From the NCBI RefSeq assembly GCF_001990485.1, contig NZ_LBFC01000022.1:1-64000 (forward strand): a DNA stretch of 64,000 bases, written 5' to 3'. The position numbers were made by a program, and so were the translations under genes. The notes under the pieces are model-generated. The model made no database searches. It was not told the origin of the DNA and saw only the letters and a list, made by a program, of their open reading frames with translations. The stretch is from Thermosipho affectus (lineage in GTDB: Bacteria > Thermotogota > Thermotogae > Thermotogales > Fervidobacteriaceae). Of the stretch, positions 52,561-61,526 are shown one piece after another (positions within the stretch are counted from its first letter, which is position 1; each line of letters starts with the position of its first letter).

Positions 52561-53236
52561 TTTTAAGAACCTCATCTATAATTTCGTTGATTAATTTCAT
52601 TTGAAATTTTAGATCAGTATTGATATTTCCTATTTCGGTTTCTGCGATTACACCAAATTGTACTTTAGAATCTTCTATTATTTCAATCCCTTTATTGTTT
52701 AGTTGAGAGATAATGTTAGGATCTAATAGTTTGATATCTTCAGGATTTAAGTATAACTTTACATTTTTCATTCCAGCGATGTGAGTTAAAATTTTGTTTA
52801 ATTTTCTCTTTGTTATCTCTTCATCTATTTCTTTTTCAAGAATTTTTGAAATAATTATTTTTGTTAACTGGAACAAGTCATTTTCAAATTGTTCCACAAT
52901 TTTTAGTATGTTCTCGTCGAATTTTTGTATTAAAAAATTTATTCTTTCGTTTAATTTGCTAATACTCTCATAAGTAGCCTTTTTTTGAGAGTTAATTAGA
53001 TTTTCTTTTTCCCTTATCGATTCATCCAAAATTTTTTGTGCATCTTTTTTTGCTTTTTCAATTATCTCATTTGCCTTTTTTTGTGCTTTTTCAATTATCT
53101 CATTTGCCTTTTTTTGTGCGTTTTTAATAATATCAGCTTGTTGTTTTACCTCTTCTTTTTCTTTTTTTTCTTCTACATTTTTTTTGTTAATTACTTGAGG
53201 AGTGTCAATATACACGTATCTTTTTTTTATTATCAT
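52553..53236 (-). CDS. fliH: Flagellar assembly protein FliH
   Basis: The ATG at 53236 after TAGAGGTGTTAAAT gives 227 residues. It begins with a short RYVYIDTPQVI segment, then a long, Lys/Glu/Ala-rich coiled coil (35-120) with a 11-residue repeat KKANEIIEKAQ that is also visible as a 33-base tandem DNA repeat. The C-terminal domain (130-227) has the FliH/VATPase E-like pattern KILTHIAGMKNVKLYLNPEDI. It binds FliI, whose gene overlaps its end. Confidence 0.88.
   Translation of the reverse strand: MIIKKRYVYIDTPQVINKKNVEEKKEKEEVKQQADIIKNAQKKANEIIEKAQKKANEIIEKAKKDAQKILDESIREKENLINSQKKATYESISKLNERINFLIQKFDENILKIVEQFENDLFQLTKIIISKILEKEIDEEITKRKLNKILTHIAGMKNVKLYLNPEDIKLLDPNIISQLNNKGIEIIEDSKVQFGVIAETEIGNINTDLKFQMKLINEIIDEVLKNG
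53060..53125 (-). repeat. 33-base tandem repeat inside fliH
   Basis: The unit with CATTTGCCTTTTTTTGTGC (plus strand) occurs twice in a row, with a partial third copy, and codes for KKANEIIEKAQ. It extends the coiled coil and could vary in copy number. Confidence 0.75.
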
Positions 53237-53256
53237 ATTTAACACCTCTAATAAAG

Positions 53257-53274
53257 GGCTGGCGAATGCCAGCC
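53257..53274 (-). terminator. Possible weak terminator between ackA and fliH
   Basis: Stem GGCTGGC/GCCAGCC with GAAT loop just after the ackA stop. The minus-strand tail is CTTTATTAG, a poor T-tract, and the fliH ribosome binding site follows at once, so it may only reduce read-through. Confidence 0.5.
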
Positions 53275-53276
53275 GA

Positions 53277-54497
53277 TTAATAATCAAGTTGTTTGAGACC
53301 TTTTTCAATTATTTCTTTTGTATCCCTTGCAATCATTAATTCTTCATTAGTTGGAACTACTAAAACTTTTGTTTTGGAATCAGGAGTTGAAATTATCATT
53401 TCTTTGCCTTTTACGTTGTTTTTCTCTTTATCAATTTTTATTCCTAGAAAACTTAGATAATTTTCGCAAATTTCTTCACGAGTAATTGGTGAATTTTCTC
53501 CTACCCCAGCAGTAAATGATATAGCATCTACGCCATTCATTGCCGCTGCGTATGCTCCAATGTATTTTGCGATTCTATATTCATATATGTCGAGTACTAA
53601 TCTGCATAGTGGATCATTTTCAAGTGCTTTATCTTCTATGTCTCTCATATCAGAACTAAAGTTTTTGGACAATCCTAAAACTCCGCTTTTTTTATTTAAT
53701 ATTGTGTAGACTTCTTCGGCGGATAATCCTTCTTTCTCCATTAAGAATGTAACTATAGATGGATCAAGGTCTCCAGAACGAGTTCCCATAACTAAACCTT
53801 CAAGAGGTGTGAATCCCATTGAAGTATCGATACTTTTTCCATTCTTAACCGCGGCAATAGAAGCACCGTTACCAAGGTGAACGGTTATGATTTTGGAATT
53901 GTTATAGTCGAGTCCCAACAATTCCGCAGTCCTTTTTGAAACATATCTATGACTTGTTCCGTGGAACCCATATCTTCTAACTTTGTACTTTTCATAATAT
54001 TCATATGGTATTGCGTAGAGATAGGCTTTTTTAGGCATTTTGGCATGGAATGCGGTATCGAAAACTCCTACATTTGGGACACCGGGAAGCAATTTCATAA
54101 TAGCTTTTATGCCCATAAGATTTGGTGGATTATGTAAAGGTGCAAGGTATGAAAACTCTTCAATAGCATTTATAACTTCATCAGTTATTAATACAGAGCC
54201 AGAGAATTTTTCTCCTCCATGTACAACTCTATGACCCACTGCATCGATTTCGTTAAAGTCTTTAATTGCCCCTATTTTTTCGTCTTTTAAAATTTCTAGT
54301 ACGGCTTTGAGTGCTTCGTCGTGATTAACCATGGGTTTTTCTACAATAAATTTTTCTCCGTTTTTTTTGTGAACTATTCTACTTCCAGGAATACCAATTC
54401 TTTCGGCTATACCTTTGCAAAGTACATTTTCATCATCCATGTCAAGAAGTTGGTATTTAATTGACGAACTGCCACTGTTTACAACGAGAACAACCAT
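53277..54497 (-). CDS. ackA: Acetate kinase
   Basis: The ATG at 54497 after AAAGGGGGAATCAAG gives 406 residues. Markers are LVVNSGSSSIKYQ, VGHRVVHGG, FDTAFH, RRYGFHGTSHRYV and HLGNGASIAAV, then FTAGVGENSP. It forms ATP from acetyl phosphate in the last step of acetate fermentation. It is downstream of fba in the same direction with a 22-base gap, so energy-yielding genes are grouped. Confidence 0.96.
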   Translation of the reverse strand: MVVLVVNSGSSSIKYQLLDMDDENVLCKGIAERIGIPGSRIVHKKNGEKFIVEKPMVNHDEALKAVLEILKDEKIGAIKDFNEIDAVGHRVVHGGEKFSGSVLITDEVINAIEEFSYLAPLHNPPNLMGIKAIMKLLPGVPNVGVFDTAFHAKMPKKAYLYAIPYEYYEKYKVRRYGFHGTSHRYVSKRTAELLGLDYNNSKIITVHLGNGASIAAVKNGKSIDTSMGFTPLEGLVMGTRSGDLDPSIVTFLMEKEGLSAEEVYTILNKKSGVLGLSKNFSSDMRDIEDKALENDPLCRLVLDIYEYRIAKYIGAYAAAMNGVDAISFTAGVGENSPITREEICENYLSFLGIKIDKEKNNVKGKEMIISTPDSKTKVLVVPTNEELMIARDTKEIIEKGLKQLDY

Positions 54498-54519
54498 CTT
54501 GATTCCCCCTTTTAAAATT

Positions 54520-55455
54520 TTAAGCTTTCCCGGCTGCATTAAGGAATTCCAATCTTTCCATAACTACTTCTTTCACAAACTCCATACCTTGTTTGAAATA
54601 TTTTCGCGGATCAAATTCTTTTTCATTTTCAAGAAGATGTTTTCTAAGACCGGCAAGAAATGCTATTCTAAGGTCTGTATCTGTATTTACTTTATTTATT
54701 CCTAGTTTAACACACTCTTTAATATCTTCTTGTGGGACACCTTTTGCACCACCCAGATTTGCCCCGTATTTTTCTGCAAGTTCTACGAATTTTTTTGGTA
54801 CACTGGATGCACCGTGTAACACCAATGGAATCTTAGTTAATTCTTTAACCTTTTTAAGTCTTTCAAAATCTAATTTTGCTTCCCCTTTAAATTTGAATGC
54901 ACCGTGGCTTGTACCAATGGCGGGAGCAAGAAAATCTACGCCTGTCTTTTCTACAAATATTTTTGCTTGTTCTGGATCTACTAGAACATTTTCTTCAGCC
55001 ATAACGTTGTCTTCAATTCCAGCTAATTGTCCTAATTCCGCTTCAACGGATACACCGGATGCGTGTGCCCATTTAACTACTTCTTTTGTAATTTCTAGAT
55101 TTTTTTCGAAAACTTCGTGTGAAGCATCAATCATTACAGAAGAATACCCGGCTTTAATTGCAGCTGCAATATATTCTAAGTTTTTTCCGTGGTCAAGGTG
55201 AAGTGCAATTGGAATGTCTAGTGTTTCAGCGTAGTTTTTGACGGTTTCTACGAAAAACTTTGCTCCTCTTAAAGGATCACCATTTCCAGCGTATTTAATT
55301 GCCCCTTCACTTGTTTCTATTATTACGGGCGCCTTTTTTTCTGCAGCTCCTTGTAAAATAGCGATTAAAAACTCTAGGTTGTTAATATTAAAAGCAGGAA
55401 CTGCGTAATAATTTTTACTTGCTTTTTCCAAAATTTCCTTTGTGTTTACATACAT
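54520..55455 (-). CDS. fba: Class II fructose-bisphosphate aldolase
   Basis: The 311-residue enzyme has the zinc motifs LHLDHGKN and VEAELGQLAG, then GTSHGAFKFKGEAKLDF, LVLHGASSVP and NVNTDTDLR-like KVNTDTDLRIAF. It splits fructose 1,6-bisphosphate in glycolysis. It starts with ATG after AAGGAGGTTGAAAAA and lies 47 bases downstream of rnpB with no clear terminator between. Confidence 0.95.
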   Translation of the reverse strand: MYVNTKEILEKASKNYYAVPAFNINNLEFLIAILQGAAEKKAPVIIETSEGAIKYAGNGDPLRGAKFFVETVKNYAETLDIPIALHLDHGKNLEYIAAAIKAGYSSVMIDASHEVFEKNLEITKEVVKWAHASGVSVEAELGQLAGIEDNVMAEENVLVDPEQAKIFVEKTGVDFLAPAIGTSHGAFKFKGEAKLDFERLKKVKELTKIPLVLHGASSVPKKFVELAEKYGANLGGAKGVPQEDIKECVKLGINKVNTDTDLRIAFLAGLRKHLLENEKEFDPRKYFKQGMEFVKEVVMERLEFLNAAGKA

Positions 55456-55502
55456 TTTTTCAACCTCCTTTTATATGAAAAATAAATTGTTTTTAATATT
55501 TA

Positions 55503-55820
55503 GGAGTGGAGCGGTAAGCCGGATTCTGTTGCTGGAGGCATCTATCTTGGGAATTTGTTACCAAATTCCTCGAGCGGTCTACCCGGGCTAGTGGGCGGGC
55601 CACCCAAGCCCTGCTTGACCTTGCTCCAGGTAGGGGTTGCCAAGCGTATGGATTACTCCATACCTGGTGAGCTCTTACCTCACCGTTCCACCCTTACCAT
55701 ATAGGTGGTCTTCTTCTCTATGGCCCTGTCCAGGGATTACTCCCTCCGGACGTTATCCGGTACCTTGCCCATGGAGTCCGGACTTTCCTCGGCAAGTGCC
55801 GCGCCTCCACGCTCCACTCC
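55503..55820 (-). ncRNA. rnpB: RNase P RNA (bacterial type A)
   Basis: On the minus strand the ends pair (GGAGTGGAGCG with CGCTCCACTCC), giving helix P1. The universal core GAGGAAAGTCCGGAC lies at 55776-55790 near the 5' end, and the 3' core reads AGAATCCGGCTTACCG. It matures the 5' ends of tRNAs. Its GC content is far above the rest of the window, as expected for a structured RNA in a thermophile. Ends are set by P1 and may be off by a few bases. Confidence 0.96.
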
Positions 55821-55845
55821 AGTTTGTCATATTTTCATAATTTTA

Positions 55846-55854
55846 TGATAAAAT
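55846..55854 (+). promoter_or_regulatory. Extended -10 promoter for the ftsQ-like gene
   Basis: TGA-TAAAAT; the predicted transcription start (about 55860) coincides with the first ATG, so the message may be leaderless. It lies in the 39 bases between the diverging rnpB and ftsQ-like genes. Confidence 0.6.
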
Positions 55855-55859
55855 AGTTT

Positions 55860-56342
55860 ATGATGTTTGATAAAAAGATTATATTTTTGTGGAGCGTATT
55901 ATTCATCTTTTTTTTGTTTTTCTATTATCCAAAAAGTAATTTAAATTATGTCGAGGAGTCTAATAACGTCCCTAGGTTTATTTTACCATATGAAGATAAT
56001 TTGTGGATAGTTTCCTCAAATGGTAAAATAATTGACATAGTAGATAATTATAAAGTATTTTCTTCTTTGCCTGTGATTGTGATTCCTATAGATGAAATAG
56101 ATTATTTTAGAGGGAAGGTTAGTGAAAAATATTTGAAAAATCTATCTTTTGGTATACCTAACTTTGTGTATGAAATAAATTTTGTTGAAAATTACATGGT
56201 ATTAAACAATAATTCAAAAGTGTTTTTTAATGAGAATTTTGATTTTAAAGTTTATTTTGAAAAGTTGAAAATAGTGTATAAATATATTGAACCAAACGAG
56301 GTTTATTATTTTTCTAATGATAGGTTAATAAAGGCGAGGTGA
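55860..56342 (+). CDS. Short FtsQ/DivIB-like membrane protein
   Basis: A 160-residue protein (or 159 from the second ATG at 55863) with one N-terminal membrane helix (6-22, FLWSVLFIFFLFFYY) and a soluble domain outside the cell. LWIVSSNGKIIDIVDNY, then SSLPVIVIP and the late part VYFEKLKIVYKYIEPNE, YYFSNDRLIKAR resemble the beta domain of FtsQ (deKG, LPvi, KLekL motifs), but the POTRA domain normally before it is missing. It stands directly before ftsA and ftsZ, the standard ftsQ place. No ribosome binding site precedes it. Identity is inferred. Confidence 0.65.
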   Translation: MMFDKKIIFLWSVLFIFFLFFYYPKSNLNYVEESNNVPRFILPYEDNLWIVSSNGKIIDIVDNYKVFSSLPVIVIPIDEIDYFRGKVSEKYLKNLSFGIPNFVYEINFVENYMVLNNNSKVFFNENFDFKVYFEKLKIVYKYIEPNEVYYFSNDRLIKAR

Positions 56343-56347
56343 AATAT

Positions 56348-57613
56348 ATGGGTAAATGGGATCCTGTAACTTCTATAGATATAGGTAATCATAGTATAAA
56401 AGGAGTTGTGATTAATTATTCTAATGATGGGAAAGAAGTTATTGCATATTCAACCATTAAGTCCAAAGGAATTGAATCAGGAGAAATAAAGGATGTTGTT
56501 GCGCTTAATGAATCTATGAATGTTTTGATTGAAAATTTGGAGGAACAAATTGGAAAAAATTTAAAAGGAGATTTTTTGGTCTCTTCAAGTGTGGGGAATT
56601 TCAAGCTTCAGGAGATTAGGGAAGAATTAATACTTACCGAATCTGAAAGTTCTGTTGCCATTAATGAGAAACACGTAGAAGAGTTGAAAAGTTTGATTTT
56701 AGGAACTATACTTGGGGATAATAATAATGTTTATCATTCATATATAAAGAAATATATTTTGGATGAAAAGAAAATAGTTTTTAATCCTGTTAACATGAAT
56801 GCGAAAAAGTTAGAAGGTGTTTATTCATTTATAATTGGTGACAATATGCATAGAAGTATTGTAGATTATGCCACAAGGGATACAATAGGAGAGGCAGAAT
56901 ATTTCATATCTCCTATTTCAGCGGCAGAAGCTGTTTTGACTAGTTTTGAAAAGGATAGTGGAGTTGTACATGTGGATTTGGGACACTATTCAACTGTGGT
57001 TACCATATTCTTGAACAACGCACCTATAAAATTTGTGAGAATTCAAAAATCGATTAGGCATGTTGTATTAGACATAGCGAGGGTTTTGAAGACATCTATA
57101 AACGAAGCAGAAAGACTTTTAAAGATTTATGGAATAGCTGTTTTTGAAAATATTGAACCAAGTGTTATAGAATACAAGGCGTTGGATAACAGAACGAATT
57201 TAGAGGTAAATAGAGAACTTCTTGCAAGAATAATTTATGCAAGATTAAGGGAAATTTTCTTGAACGTTAGAAAAATTTATAGAGATGCAATGTTAGATTA
57301 TAAAGAATTTAAAGATTTGGGAATACCAGGTGGTGTGGTTTTGACTGGTGGAGGTGCTAAAATTTCTAGGATTACAGATGTGGCCTCCGATGTGTTGAAA
57401 TGTTCTGTGAGAGTTGGAAGCTTTGTAAATACAGATGAATTTATCATTGAGGAGAATGAACAAATATTGTCTGATCCGCAATTTTCAGCGGTATTTGGAA
57501 ATGTTTTGCAATTTGAAAAAGAAGAGAGTTCAGAATTTATATCCAGTAAGAATAAATCAAAAAGTTCTTTTGGATTTGGTGAATTTTTTAGAAAATTGTT
57601 TAAGGGGGAATAA
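56348..57613 (+). CDS. ftsA: Cell division protein FtsA
   Basis: The ATG at 56348 after GAGGTGAAATAT gives 421 residues. It is an actin-like ATPase that ties FtsZ to the membrane: SIDIGNHSIKGVV (phosphate 1), VVHVDLGHYSTVVTIF (phosphate 2), GGVVLTGGGAKI (adenosine), and a C-terminal amphipathic helix (FGEFFRKLFKG). Domain 1C is present (KSKGIESGEIKDV). It overlaps nothing but follows the FtsQ-like gene at once. Confidence 0.93.
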   Translation: MGKWDPVTSIDIGNHSIKGVVINYSNDGKEVIAYSTIKSKGIESGEIKDVVALNESMNVLIENLEEQIGKNLKGDFLVSSSVGNFKLQEIREELILTESESSVAINEKHVEELKSLILGTILGDNNNVYHSYIKKYILDEKKIVFNPVNMNAKKLEGVYSFIIGDNMHRSIVDYATRDTIGEAEYFISPISAAEAVLTSFEKDSGVVHVDLGHYSTVVTIFLNNAPIKFVRIQKSIRHVVLDIARVLKTSINEAERLLKIYGIAVFENIEPSVIEYKALDNRTNLEVNRELLARIIYARLREIFLNVRKIYRDAMLDYKEFKDLGIPGGVVLTGGGAKISRITDVASDVLKCSVRVGSFVNTDEFIIEENEQILSDPQFSAVFGNVLQFEKEESSEFISSKNKSKSSFGFGEFFRKLFKGE

Positions 57614-57615
57614 AT

Positions 57616-58671
57616 ATGGCATTTAATGTAAAAAAAGAAGAGAGTTTTTCAAAAATAATGCCTGTTATAAAAGTTGTTGGTGTTGGAGGAGCAGGTTGTA
57701 ATGCCGTGAATAGAATGGTTGAGTCTGGTATAGATGATGTGAAGTTTATTGCCGTTAATACAGATGCACAAGTTCTTGAAGTAAGTAAAGCGGATGAAAT
57801 TGTGCAAATTGGTGAAAAATTAACCAAAGGTTTAGGAGCTGGTGGTAATCCAAAAGTTGGTGAAGAGGCAGCACTTGAAGATAAAAAGAAGTTAGAAGAA
57901 ATATTAAGGGGAACTGATATGCTCTTTATTACAGCAGGTTTTGGAGGCGGTACTGGTACTGGTGCAGCTCCAGTTATAGCAGAAATTGCTAAAAATTTGG
58001 GGATTTTAACTGTTGCAGTTGTTACTACACCGTTTTATTTTGAAGGTGATCCAAGGTGGAAAGCGGCAATGCAGGGAATTAGAAAAATACATCAACACGT
58101 AGATACATTAATAAAGATAAGTAATAATAAGTTATTGGAGGAGTTTTCTTCAGATATAACTTTTGTTGATGCTTTCAAAAAGGCAGATGAAACATTGTAT
58201 CAAGGTATAAAAGGTATTTCCGAATTAATTACCAAAAGGGGCATTATAAATTTAGATTTTGCCGATATTGAATCTGTAATGAGAAATGCGGGAGCAGCAA
58301 TGCTTGGAATAGGTGTTGGTAAAGGTGAAAATAGAGCTACAATTGCAGCGAGAAATGCGCTTGAAAGTAAATTAGTTGAACATCCTATTGAAAATGCAAA
58401 TTCAATAATCTTAAATATAACAGCATCTAATAGTTTTAAATTACATGAGATGCAGGAAGCTGCTGTTATAATAAGACAAACATGCAGTGAGAATGCAGAT
58501 CTCAAACTTGGTATAAATGTTGATCCTGAAATGCCTGAAGATGAAGTAAGAGTGACTTTGATTGCAACAGGTCTTGAGAGAGAAGAAGACTTTTTATACA
58601 GTCAAGAAGATATTCCTGCTTTGTTTAAATTTGGGTTGGAGGTAATGGGAAATGATGGAAAAAAAGTATAA
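57616..58671 (+). CDS. ftsZ: Cell division protein FtsZ
   Basis: The 351-residue tubulin-like GTPase has KVVGVGGAGCNAVNRM, AVNTDAQ, the GTP signature FGGGTGTGAAPVIAE and the T7 loop NLDFADIESVM. The C-terminal peptide EDIPALFKFG binds FtsA. The linker before it is very short. It starts two bases after ftsA. Confidence 0.97.
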   Translation: MAFNVKKEESFSKIMPVIKVVGVGGAGCNAVNRMVESGIDDVKFIAVNTDAQVLEVSKADEIVQIGEKLTKGLGAGGNPKVGEEAALEDKKKLEEILRGTDMLFITAGFGGGTGTGAAPVIAEIAKNLGILTVAVVTTPFYFEGDPRWKAAMQGIRKIHQHVDTLIKISNNKLLEEFSSDITFVDAFKKADETLYQGIKGISELITKRGIINLDFADIESVMRNAGAAMLGIGVGKGENRATIAARNALESKLVEHPIENANSIILNITASNSFKLHEMQEAAVIIRQTCSENADLKLGINVDPEMPEDEVRVTLIATGLEREEDFLYSQEDIPALFKFGLEVMGNDGKKV

Positions 58672-60349
58672 ACGATTGGGGGATATTTTAATTGATAGGG
58701 GGATAATTACAAAAGAAGATTTGGAATATGCATTACAGGTTCAAAAAAAGACAAGAAAGCCAATTGGAGAAGTTTTAGTTGAATTGGGATTTTGTACTTG
58801 GAATCAGATAGTAAAAGCATTGTCTAAGCAGTATGAAGTACCTTATTTTGCCGAAAAGCCCAAAGTAGATCCAACATTGAATTTGAATATGAAAAGAGAA
58901 TTGATGGAGGAATTAAGGGCAGTTCCAATAAAGCTTGATGGAGATAAAATAGTAGTTGTTACAGATAACGTATATAACATTTCTTTGATAAAAAGAAGGT
59001 TGAAGTTTCTTTTTGGGAAAGAGATAGAAGTGTATCTTATAGCACCTGATATGTTTGAAGAAGTTTTAATGGAAGTTTCATCGGAAAAAAAGATGGAGTT
59101 TGAAGTTTCAGAATCATTATATGAGAATGAAGAAGGAGAAGAAGAGGAAGAAAATTTGGGTGAAATAGAAAATGAAGATACCCCCGTTGTTAGATTAGTA
59201 AACAATTTATTAACACATGCTATTGAATTAGATGCAAGCGATATTCATATAGAACCTACTGGGAAGAGAAATGTTGTTGTTAGATATAGAATTGATGGAG
59301 TTTTAAAGAAAATAACGGAATATCCAAAAAGTAGTCATGGTTCTGTTGTGGCAAGGATAAAAATTCTATCAAAACTTGATATCACTGAAAGACGAATACC
59401 ACAGGATGGCAAGTTTTTTATGAATTTAAATTCTGAACAGTATGACTTTAGGGTTTCCACGATGCCGTCTGTTAATGGAGAAAAGGTTGTCATGAGAATT
59501 TTAAAAGTTTCTCAATCAAATAAAAAATTAGAAGAATTGGGCTATAGTGATTATAATTATGAAAGAATTAAGCAATTGATAACTCATCCATATGGAATTA
59601 TATTGGTTACTGGTCCAACTGGTAGTGGAAAAAGTACTACATTGGTTGGAATAATTAATTCCCTTAACGATGAAGCTGTAAATATAGTTACAGCAGAAGA
59701 TCCAGTAGAATATACTATTGAAGGTGTCACGCAATGTCAAGTAAATCCGGAAATAGGTCTTACATTTGCAAAGTATCTAAGAGCCTTTTTAAGACAAGAT
59801 CCAGATATCATAATGGTCGGTGAAATTAGGGATAAGGAAACAGCAAATTTGGCTGTTGAGGCATCACTAACTGGGCATTTAGTTTTATCAACGTTGCATA
59901 CAAATACTGCAGCAGGTGCAATTGATAGATTGCTGAATATGGGGATTGATCCAAGTCTTATCAGTTCTTCATTGATTGGAGTAATTGGCCAAAGATTGGT
60001 GAGAAGAGTTTGTAATAATTGTGCAAGAGAGGTATCCCTTGAGGGAGAGTATGCAGAATTTGCTAGAAAGCTTTTTCCTGAGATACCTTTAAAACAAAAA
60101 GTAGCAGTGGGATGTGAAGCTTGTAATAATACTGGGTATAAAGGTAGAACCGCTATTAATGAAGTTTTAATAGTAAATGATGAATTAAAATATTTAATAA
60201 ATAATAGGGTATCACTTTCAGAGATAACAAAGGCTGCAAAGCGGGGAGGGATGCGTACTTTATTTGAGGATGGTCTTTACAAAGTTTTGAATGGAGAAAC
60301 AACTCTTGAGGAAATTATAAGGGTGACAGGTGGAATGTATGAGGAATGA
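58652..60349 (+). CDS. pilB: Type II secretion / type IV pilus assembly ATPase (GspE/PilB family)
   Basis: This 565-residue protein overlaps ftsZ by 20 bases. Residues 5-150 are the GspE N-terminal (MshEN-like) domain, then an acidic linker. The core shows DASDIHIEP, Walker A GPTGSGKSTTL, the Asp box AEDPVEYT, Walker B DIIMVGEIRDKETA, the His box LSTLHTNTAAGAIDRL and a zinc tetracysteine (CNNC and CEAC). It powers pilus or pseudopilus assembly. Placement behind ftsZ is unusual, and no other pilus genes are here. Confidence 0.92.
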   Translation: MMEKKYKRLGDILIDRGIITKEDLEYALQVQKKTRKPIGEVLVELGFCTWNQIVKALSKQYEVPYFAEKPKVDPTLNLNMKRELMEELRAVPIKLDGDKIVVVTDNVYNISLIKRRLKFLFGKEIEVYLIAPDMFEEVLMEVSSEKKMEFEVSESLYENEEGEEEEENLGEIENEDTPVVRLVNNLLTHAIELDASDIHIEPTGKRNVVVRYRIDGVLKKITEYPKSSHGSVVARIKILSKLDITERRIPQDGKFFMNLNSEQYDFRVSTMPSVNGEKVVMRILKVSQSNKKLEELGYSDYNYERIKQLITHPYGIILVTGPTGSGKSTTLVGIINSLNDEAVNIVTAEDPVEYTIEGVTQCQVNPEIGLTFAKYLRAFLRQDPDIIMVGEIRDKETANLAVEASLTGHLVLSTLHTNTAAGAIDRLLNMGIDPSLISSSLIGVIGQRLVRRVCNNCAREVSLEGEYAEFARKLFPEIPLKQKVAVGCEACNNTGYKGRTAINEVLIVNDELKYLINNRVSLSEITKAAKRGGMRTLFEDGLYKVLNGETTLEEIIRVTGGMYEE

Positions 60350-61481
60350 AGAATATAAGAAAAAATTGGAGGAAAAGGAAAAAAAACTAAAAGAAGAAAT
60401 TCAAGGTTATAGAAAAAGAAGTATTTATATACTTTTTATAAATATAGTAGTTGTTCTTGTTATTTTTTTCTTGTTCAAAAGTTTGAATGTAAAAAATCCA
60501 AATTTAGTGAATGGATTTCAGGTTATTATTAAACATAAAACTGAGTTTTTTTCCAACGAAGAGATTGATGCAAAGGTTTATCTTATAAATACAAGAAATG
60601 CTTTGCAAAGTTTTGTGATTAATAATTTCCGTTTTAAAATTTTAAAAGAAAATATCCCTATATATAATTTCTACTACAATTCAAGTGTAAATTCTAATGT
60701 TGATAAACTTTCAAGTGTCTTGGTTTTTGATCTAAAGCGAGAAGTCACTATTAAGAATTTGACTGCTGGAATTTATAAAATTGTAGTTAATTTAAACTTA
60801 AATGGAAAAGATATAGAAGTTGAAAATACTTTCAATGTCAAAGAAGAAATATTAAAAGAAATATCTATGGATCCATTTTATATAGTTGGTGAAAAAATTT
60901 ATCCACAAATTGTTATTGAAAATAAGACATCTACATCTGTGGAACTTAATGTAGAATCTTTAGAGTGGATTTTAGGAGGTAAATCATTTAAGGATATAAA
61001 TTTAGGAAAATACAAACTTTTTAGTGGTGAAAGACTTTTTTTGGAATCTTCAAAACCATTTTTAGCCGAAAAAACGGGAATATTTACTTTAAAGTGTAGC
61101 TTAGTTATTAACGGACAGCTAAATGAGATTTTAAATAAATTTTTGGTTGTAAATGAGGTAGAAAGAAATTTAGAAGATTTAAAATTAAGAATATATTCCG
61201 ATGAATATTTGAAGAAAAACTCACCTGTTAAATTTTCTTTTGAGATAAATAATCTCAAAAATAAAGAAAGGTATATTTTGATAAGAAAGGTAAATGTGTT
61301 AGTTCCAGAAGAAAATTATTCGTATGAAGTTAGTAATATGAAGGTTTTTTTAAACAAATATGGTGGGGTAACTTTATTTGAACTTCCTTTAATGTTTGAA
61401 AATAGTGGAAAGCACACGATAATTTTCAGATTAGTTTCCGACAATGAGATTTCGAAAGTTTTAACTTTAAATGTTCCGTGA
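60339..61481 (+). CDS. Membrane-anchored protein with Ig-like beta domains
   Basis: The ATG at 60339 after AGGTGG gives 380 residues, overlapping pilB by 11 bases. A charged coiled-coil start (EEYKKKLEEKEKKLKEEIQ) is followed by one membrane helix (about 27-44) and then two or three extracytoplasmic beta-rich domains resembling BsuPI/CARDB-like folds (FFSNEEIDAKVYLINTRN, PFYIVGEKIYPQIVIENKT, NSPVKFSFEINNLKNKERY). The function is unknown. Coupling with pilB suggests a role in the cell envelope or pilus system. The stop codon forms part of the next promoter. Confidence 0.75.
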   Translation: MRNEEYKKKLEEKEKKLKEEIQGYRKRSIYILFINIVVVLVIFFLFKSLNVKNPNLVNGFQVIIKHKTEFFSNEEIDAKVYLINTRNALQSFVINNFRFKILKENIPIYNFYYNSSVNSNVDKLSSVLVFDLKREVTIKNLTAGIYKIVVNLNLNGKDIEVENTFNVKEEILKEISMDPFYIVGEKIYPQIVIENKTSTSVELNVESLEWILGGKSFKDINLGKYKLFSGERLFLESSKPFLAEKTGIFTLKCSLVINGQLNEILNKFLVVNEVERNLEDLKLRIYSDEYLKKNSPVKFSFEINNLKNKERYILIRKVNVLVPEENYSYEVSNMKVFLNKYGGVTLFELPLMFENSGKHTIIFRLVSDNEISKVLTLNVP

Positions 61482-61487
61482 TATAAT
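61479..61487 (+). promoter_or_regulatory. Extended -10 promoter for frr-uppS-cdsA, overlapping a stop codon
   Basis: TGA-TATAAT, where TGA is also the stop codon of the gene before. The start of frr lies 39 bases downstream. Confidence 0.65.
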
Positions 61488-61526
61488 ACATAAAGGAAAA
61501 TAACAAATAATTTGGGAGGTGTTTTG

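Noticed and set aside
53036-53242. Repeat in fliH as a CRISPR-like array
   Set aside because: The units are directly adjacent, lie inside a coding coiled coil and have no spacers. No CRISPR array was seen anywhere in the window.
55637-55840. Small open frame inside the rnpB region
   Set aside because: It lies antisense to RNase P RNA and owes its openness to the GC-rich structured RNA.
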